Below are positions 60,336-64,000 of a stretch of DNA of 64,000 nucleotides, one piece after another. Every line of letters starts with the position of its first letter. Position 1 is the first letter of the stretch. The translations under genes and the position numbers were made by a program. The notes under the pieces are model-generated. The model was not told the origin of the DNA. It searched no databases and worked only from the letters and a program-made list of their open reading frames with translations. Location of the stretch: the NCBI RefSeq assembly GCF_003028855.1, contig NZ_CP028324.1, positions 4,898,001-4,962,000 of the forward strand, in the 5' to 3' direction. Source of the stretch: Pseudoduganella armeniaca (lineage in GTDB: Bacteria; Pseudomonadota; Gammaproteobacteria; Burkholderiales; Burkholderiaceae_D).

Positions 60336-60710
60336 ATGAAGCTTCACGCCAGCAACACCAAGCAGTACCAGACGGTGACGGGCTATTTTCCGGGCGGTGT
60401 CGAGATCAATGCCCAGCCCTTCGACTATAGCCTGATGATGCTGCCGGAAACGCCGCCGCGCCCGTGGCCTGTCGCGGCGTTCGAGCAGCTGACCGTCGAG
60501 CACTTCGAGCAGCTGCTGGCCGAGCAGCCGGACGTGGTCATCCTCGGCACCGGCGAGCGCCAGCGCTTCGTCCATCCGCGCCTGTCGGCGCCGCTGACGT
60601 CGCGCCACATCGGCGTGGACTGCATGGACACCAATGCCGCCTGCCGCACCTACAACATCCTGATGGGCGAAGGCCGCAAGGTGCTGCTCGCCCTGATCGT
60701 CGAAAAATGA
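60336..60710 (+). CDS. Mth938-like domain protein (DUF498)
   Basis: 124 residues from the ATG at 60336 (MKLHASNTKQYQTVTGYF). The core PDVVILGTGERQRFVHPRLS and GVDCMDTNAACRTYNILMGE is the Mth938 pattern, a small cytosolic fold of unknown role with relatives in complex I assembly. It is divergent from alaA across 182 nt and followed by bcp. Confidence 0.9.
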   Translation: MKLHASNTKQYQTVTGYFPGGVEINAQPFDYSLMMLPETPPRPWPVAAFEQLTVEHFEQLLAEQPDVVILGTGERQRFVHPRLSAPLTSRHIGVDCMDTNAACRTYNILMGEGRKVLLALIVEK

Positions 60711-60794
60711 TGCCGGCCTTGAAACGGTTGCCGTCCGCTGCCATATGCGGGGCTGCCGTCATCGCCCTACCGCAAGCTTTCCAGGAGAACCTCA

Positions 60795-61262
60795 GTGGCC
60801 GATAGCCCAACCTCTTCCCCTCTGGCCGATTTTTCGGCCGCCATGACCGGCGGCCAGACCTTCAAGCTGTCGGGCCGTCCCGCCAAGACCACCGTGCTGT
60901 ACTTCTACCCGAAGGACAACACGCCCGGCTGCACGACCGAGAGCCTGGCCTTCCGCGACCTGCACGACCAATTCCGTGCCGCCGGTGCCGAGGTGTACGG
61001 CATCAGCCGCGACTCGCTGCGCTCGCACGAAGGCTTCAAGGCCAAGCTGGAACTGCCGTTCGAGCTGATCTCCGATCCGGACGAGGCGGTGTGCCAGGCA
61101 TTCGGCGTCATGAAGATGAAGAAGATGTACGGCAAGGAAGTGCGGGGCGTGGAGCGCAGCACGTTTGTGATTGACGCTGACGGCCGGTTGGTGAAAGAAT
61201 GGCGTGGCGTCAAGGTGCCAGGCCACGTTGACGAAGTGCTCGAATTTGTCGTGCGCCGCTGA
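60795..61262 (+). CDS. bcp: Thioredoxin-dependent peroxiredoxin (Bcp/PrxQ)
   Basis: 155 residues with a GTG start preceded by AGGAG. Peroxidatic Cys46 is in PKDNTPGCTTES. The resolving Cys five residues later in many PrxQ proteins is absent (Leu51), but Cys100 in DEAVCQAFGV is kept, as in E. coli Bcp. It reduces peroxides in the cytosol with thioredoxin. Confidence 0.95.
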   Translation: MADSPTSSPLADFSAAMTGGQTFKLSGRPAKTTVLYFYPKDNTPGCTTESLAFRDLHDQFRAAGAEVYGISRDSLRSHEGFKAKLELPFELISDPDEAVCQAFGVMKMKKMYGKEVRGVERSTFVIDADGRLVKEWRGVKVPGHVDEVLEFVVRR

Positions 61263-61591
61263 GGCCACGCGCGCGAGTACACTGGGCATGAGGTCCTGTC
61301 GCGGCGCGTCGCGCCGGCGGGACCGAGTCCGCGAATGAACGTATTTGATACAGCCAGAATGGAGACCGCTAGAACTTGAGTCGACAGCAATCTCCCCGCC
61401 TTCACTGTCCGGCAGAGCGCCGGCCCGCGCTGTTACCTGTGCCTGCCCCCGCATTGTCCCGCAGTGCTCATTTCTTGCAACCCTGCTGTTCGTTTTTTCC
61501 CTGTCCTTTTCCACGGCATCCGCTATTCCGACCGACCCATTCACCGTGGCGCACCGCGTCATGGCGGAACTTTTTTTAAGATGAGATCCTG
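61263..61591. other. Gene-free leader before phoH
   Basis: 329 nt. It contains GGAG-like signals and short frames (such as one at 61345-61584 with a hydrophobic stretch) but none shows convincing coding character. No clear operator or hairpin is seen. Confidence 0.5.
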
Positions 61592-63433
61592 ATGCCACTG
61601 CCAAAACTGCCTGCCAAGCCAGCCACGCTGCTGCTGGCCAAAGATTACCCGAAGGCGAGCGGAGCGAATCCGGTCCCTTTCCCCGAACATGAAGCCGACG
61701 CCGCGCCGAAGAAATCGACGCGCGCCAAATCCGCCCTGCTGGCCGAACCGGTCGCGCCACCCGTGATGGCCGACATCCCGACGCCGGCGCCGGCGAAGAA
61801 GACGGCGCGCAAGGGCGCGGCCAAGGTTGCCGCTCCTGTCGCCGCCGCGCCAACGCCTGCCCTGCCGACGCCACCGGCTGTCGTGGCCGACGAAGCCGCC
61901 ACAGTCAAAGCCAAGGCGCCGCGCGCCAAGGTCACGCCGATCAAGGCCGAGGCGCCTCACCCGGCCCACCACAAGGCCAAGGAAGTCGTCATCAAGTCGT
62001 CGACCAGCCGCCACGCCGACCAGATCGGCGGCACCAAGCTGTTCGTGCTGGACACCAATGTGCTGATGCACGACCCGACCTCGCTGTTCCGCTTCGAGGA
62101 GCATGACGTGTTCCTGCCGATGATGACGCTGGAGGAGCTGGACAACCACAAGAAAGGCATGTCCGAGGTCGCCCGCAACGCCCGCCAGGTGTCGCGCACG
62201 CTGGACGCGCTGGTCGCCAACACGGACGACGACGCGATCGAGCAAGGCATCCCGCTGTCCAAGCTGGGCAACAAGGACGCCAAGGGCCGCCTGTTCTTCC
62301 AGACCCGCCTGCAGATCGCCGACCTGCCGGAAGGCCTGCCGCAAGGGAAGGCCGACAACCAGATCCTGGCCGTCGTCCGTTCACTGGAAGCGGAACAGGA
62401 AGGCCGCGCCGTCGTGCTGGTGTCGAAGGACATCAATATGCGCATCAAGGCGCGTGCCCTGGGCCTGCCCGCCGAGGACTACTTCAACGACCACGTGCTG
62501 GAAGACACCGACCTGCTGTACTCGGGCATCGTGCAGCTGCCGGACGACTTCTGGAACAAGCACGGCAAGGACATGGAGTCCTGGCAGGAGAACAAGAACG
62601 GCTACAGCTACACCTACTACCGCGTGACGGGCCCGTTCGTGCCTTCGCTGCTGGTGAACCAGTTCGTCTACCTGGAGCCGAACAACGGCGAGGCCTCGTT
62701 CTACGGCCAGGTCAAGCAATTGAACGGCAAGACCGCCGTCATCAAGGTGCTGCGCGACTACAGCCACAACAAGAACAACGTGTGGGGCGTCACGGCGCGC
62801 AACCGCGAGCAGAACTTCGCCCTGAACCTGTTGATGGACCCGGAGTGCGATTTCGTCACGCTGCTGGGCCAGGCCGGCACCGGCAAGACGCTGCTGGCGC
62901 TGGCCTCCGGCCTGGCGCAGGTGCTGGAGACGAAGCTGTACAACGAGATCATCGTCACCCGCGTGACCGTGCCGGTGGGCGAGGACATCGGCTTCCTGCC
63001 GGGTACCGAGGAAGAGAAGATGGGGCCTTGGATGGGCGCCTTCGACGACAACCTGGAAGTGCTGAACAAGTCCGACAACGATGCCGGCGAATGGGGTCGC
63101 GCGGCCACGCAGGACCTGATCCGTTCGCGCATCAAGATCAAGTCGCTCAACTTCATGCGCGGCCGCACCTTCGTCAACAAGTTCCTGATCATCGACGAGG
63201 CGCAGAACCTGACGCCGAAGCAGATCAAGACGCTGGTGACGCGCGCCGGCCCGGGCACCAAGATCCTCTGCCTGGGCAATATCGCGCAGATCGACACGCC
63301 CTACCTGACCGAAGGCTCGAGCGGCCTGACCTACGTGGTGGACCGTTTCAAGGGCTGGTCGCACAGCGGCCACGTGACCTTGGCGCGCGGCGAGCGTTCG
63401 CGCCTGGCGGATCATGCCAGCGACGTGCTGTAA
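61592..63433 (+). CDS. PIN-PhoH family ATPase/ribonuclease (PhoH2 type)
   Basis: 613 residues. An Ala/Pro/Lys-rich unstructured N-terminus (to about 140) precedes a PIN ribonuclease domain (FVLDTNVLMHDPTSL, conserved Asp and Glu; about 148-290). A PhoH ATPase domain (about 400-600) has P-loop LLGQAGTGKTLLALASG and Walker B FLIIDEAQNLTPKQ. Family members unwind and cut RNA. Probably not the phosphate-starvation PhoH itself. Confidence 0.94.
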   Translation: MPLPKLPAKPATLLLAKDYPKASGANPVPFPEHEADAAPKKSTRAKSALLAEPVAPPVMADIPTPAPAKKTARKGAAKVAAPVAAAPTPALPTPPAVVADEAATVKAKAPRAKVTPIKAEAPHPAHHKAKEVVIKSSTSRHADQIGGTKLFVLDTNVLMHDPTSLFRFEEHDVFLPMMTLEELDNHKKGMSEVARNARQVSRTLDALVANTDDDAIEQGIPLSKLGNKDAKGRLFFQTRLQIADLPEGLPQGKADNQILAVVRSLEAEQEGRAVVLVSKDINMRIKARALGLPAEDYFNDHVLEDTDLLYSGIVQLPDDFWNKHGKDMESWQENKNGYSYTYYRVTGPFVPSLLVNQFVYLEPNNGEASFYGQVKQLNGKTAVIKVLRDYSHNKNNVWGVTARNREQNFALNLLMDPECDFVTLLGQAGTGKTLLALASGLAQVLETKLYNEIIVTRVTVPVGEDIGFLPGTEEEKMGPWMGAFDDNLEVLNKSDNDAGEWGRAATQDLIRSRIKIKSLNFMRGRTFVNKFLIIDEAQNLTPKQIKTLVTRAGPGTKILCLGNIAQIDTPYLTEGSSGLTYVVDRFKGWSHSGHVTLARGERSRLADHASDVL

Positions 63434-63455
63434 CGGTTCGCTTGCTTATCCCGAA

Positions 63456-63480
63456 AACCCGCCTGCTGGCGGGTTTTTTT
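63456..63480 (+). terminator. Intrinsic terminator after PIN-phoH
   Basis: AACCCGCC-TGCT-GGCGGGTT (63456-63475) followed by T5 to 63480. Confidence 0.95.
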
Positions 63481-63550
63481 ATGTCCGTGCTTGACCTTGC
63501 CGCCGTGGGAAGGATTACAGTACGCCCATCGACAACGAAAGGAGTACCAC

Positions 63551-63751
63551 ATGTACGAACTGCAGGTTGAGAACATGAGCTGCGGCCACTGCGTGGCCAG
63601 CGTGACCAAGGCCGTCAAGGCCATCGACGGCGCGGCGCAGGTGGACGTGGACCTGGCTGGCAAGCAGGTCAAGGTGGCTTCGGCCGCGCCGCTGGAGGCC
63701 GTCAAGGCGGCGATCACCGATGCCGGCTATCCGGTGACCGTGGCCCGCTGA
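63551..63751 (+). CDS. Heavy-metal-associated (CopZ-like) domain protein
   Basis: 66 residues from the ATG at 63551 with GAAAGGAG upstream. HMA motif MSCGHCVASVTKAVKAIDG (Cys11 and Cys14) followed by the ferredoxin-like fold. Probably a cytosolic copper chaperone; no copper ATPase is nearby. An upstream extension to 63491 is non-coding. Confidence 0.93.
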   Translation: MYELQVENMSCGHCVASVTKAVKAIDGAAQVDVDLAGKQVKVASAAPLEAVKAAITDAGYPVTVAR

Positions 63752-63765
63752 CGGTCGCAGGGTTA

Positions 63766-63857
63766 GGGTCTGTCCCCACAGGGGACTGACCCTGGTTTTT
63801 ATCACACACCCAACGTAACGAATAAAACCAGGGTCAGTCCCTGAAGGGACAGACCCC
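63766..63857. repeat. Nested palindromic intergenic repeat, copy 4
   Basis: GGGTCTGTCCCC, four bases, GGGGACTGACCCTGGTTTTT, a loop, then AAAACCAGGGTCAGTCCCTG and GGGACAGACCCC. The most complete copy in the window: an inner pair and an outer pair of palindromes. It lies in the convergent gap before the GST gene. Confidence 0.92.
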
Positions 63858-63877
63858 AAGCCACTCGTTCGTGGTAC

Positions 63878-64000
63878 TCATACCTGCTCATCGAGCTCGA
63901 TGTAGTGCCGGAAGATGCCATCCTCGTTGAACGGCATGCGCCGCTTCGACTTCAGGTAGGCGGCGATGCGCGGCCGCGCCGCCACCATGTCGTGCAGCGC
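63878..64000 (-). CDS. Glutathione S-transferase, C-terminal fragment
   Basis: The last 40 codons of a leftward gene, cut by the window edge. VAARPRIAAYLKSKRRMPFN and the ending GIFRHYIELDEQV match the C-terminus of glutathione S-transferases of the Burkholderiales type. The N-terminal thioredoxin-like domain lies outside, so identification rests on this tail. Confidence 0.78.
   Translation of the reverse strand, partial: ALHDMVAARPRIAAYLKSKRRMPFNEDGIFRHYIELDEQV

Noticed and set aside
61345..61584. A 79-residue frame with a hydrophobic stretch before phoH
   Set aside because: Weak initiation signals, no family resemblance, and a second overlapping frame of similar quality.

Overview
The window is a high-GC betaproteobacterial chromosome segment. 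Gene content and order (sdhCDAB-sdhE-gltA, a GntR regulator, mdh, a CitE-like gene, acnA, a DUF2863 gene, alaA-hom, and Mth938-like/bcp/PIN-PhoH) fit Burkholderiales, most likely an Oxalobacteraceae member such as Massilia, Duganella or Pseudoduganella. This is inferred from recognised families and synteny, not from a database search.

Layout. 1-1750: 3'-truncated (by the window edge) PAS-GAF sensor histidine kinase. 1968-13901: TCA-cycle cluster. Succinate dehydrogenase and citrate synthase run leftward; a HutC-type GntR regulator sits beside a 20-bp perfect palindrome; malate dehydrogenase, a CitE-like enzyme, a small exported protein and aconitase run rightward. 13921-19799: repeats, a DUF2863 gene, an IS481-type element and two low-complexity secreted proteins, then an M14 carboxypeptidase/CYTH pair. 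19809-36737: catalase, a 1744-residue RTX/DUF4214 exoprotein, a CoA-transferase with divergent LysR gene, small envelope genes, tRNA-Pro(GGG), a sirtuin, a FAH-family enzyme, a TetR and a GNAT gene. 36949-42733: complete RND efflux operon with a TetR-type operator. 43067-50326: lipoprotein, MFS-acyltransferase fusion, NarL-type two-component pair, TonB-like protein, HExxH protein and alpha/beta hydrolase. 50465-54533: GlrK-GlrG-GlrR (QseE/G/F-like) operon followed at once by a consensus sigma-54 promoter driving a BON-domain gene. 54534-55639: IS1595 element inserted at that gene's terminator T-tract. 55777-63751: AraC-GyrI regulator, APH(3')-like kinase, hom, alaA, Mth938-like, Bcp peroxiredoxin, PIN-PhoH and a small metal-binding chaperone. 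63878-64000: C-terminus of a glutathione S-transferase.

The strongest candidate for something undescribed is the self-contained GlrKGR/sigma-54/BON module. An activator operon ends in a terminator whose apical stem also reads TGTC-N10-GACA, the site described for GlrR in enterobacteria. An IHF-like site and an exact -24/-12 promoter follow, and then a periplasmic BON protein gene rather than the sRNA gene known in enterobacteria. A second theme is a family of nested-palindrome intergenic repeats built on GGGTCTGTCCC and GGGTCAGTCCC. They appear at five places, act as terminators in some, and one copy is split by the IS481 element. No CRISPR array, prophage, rRNA or phage-defence island is visible.
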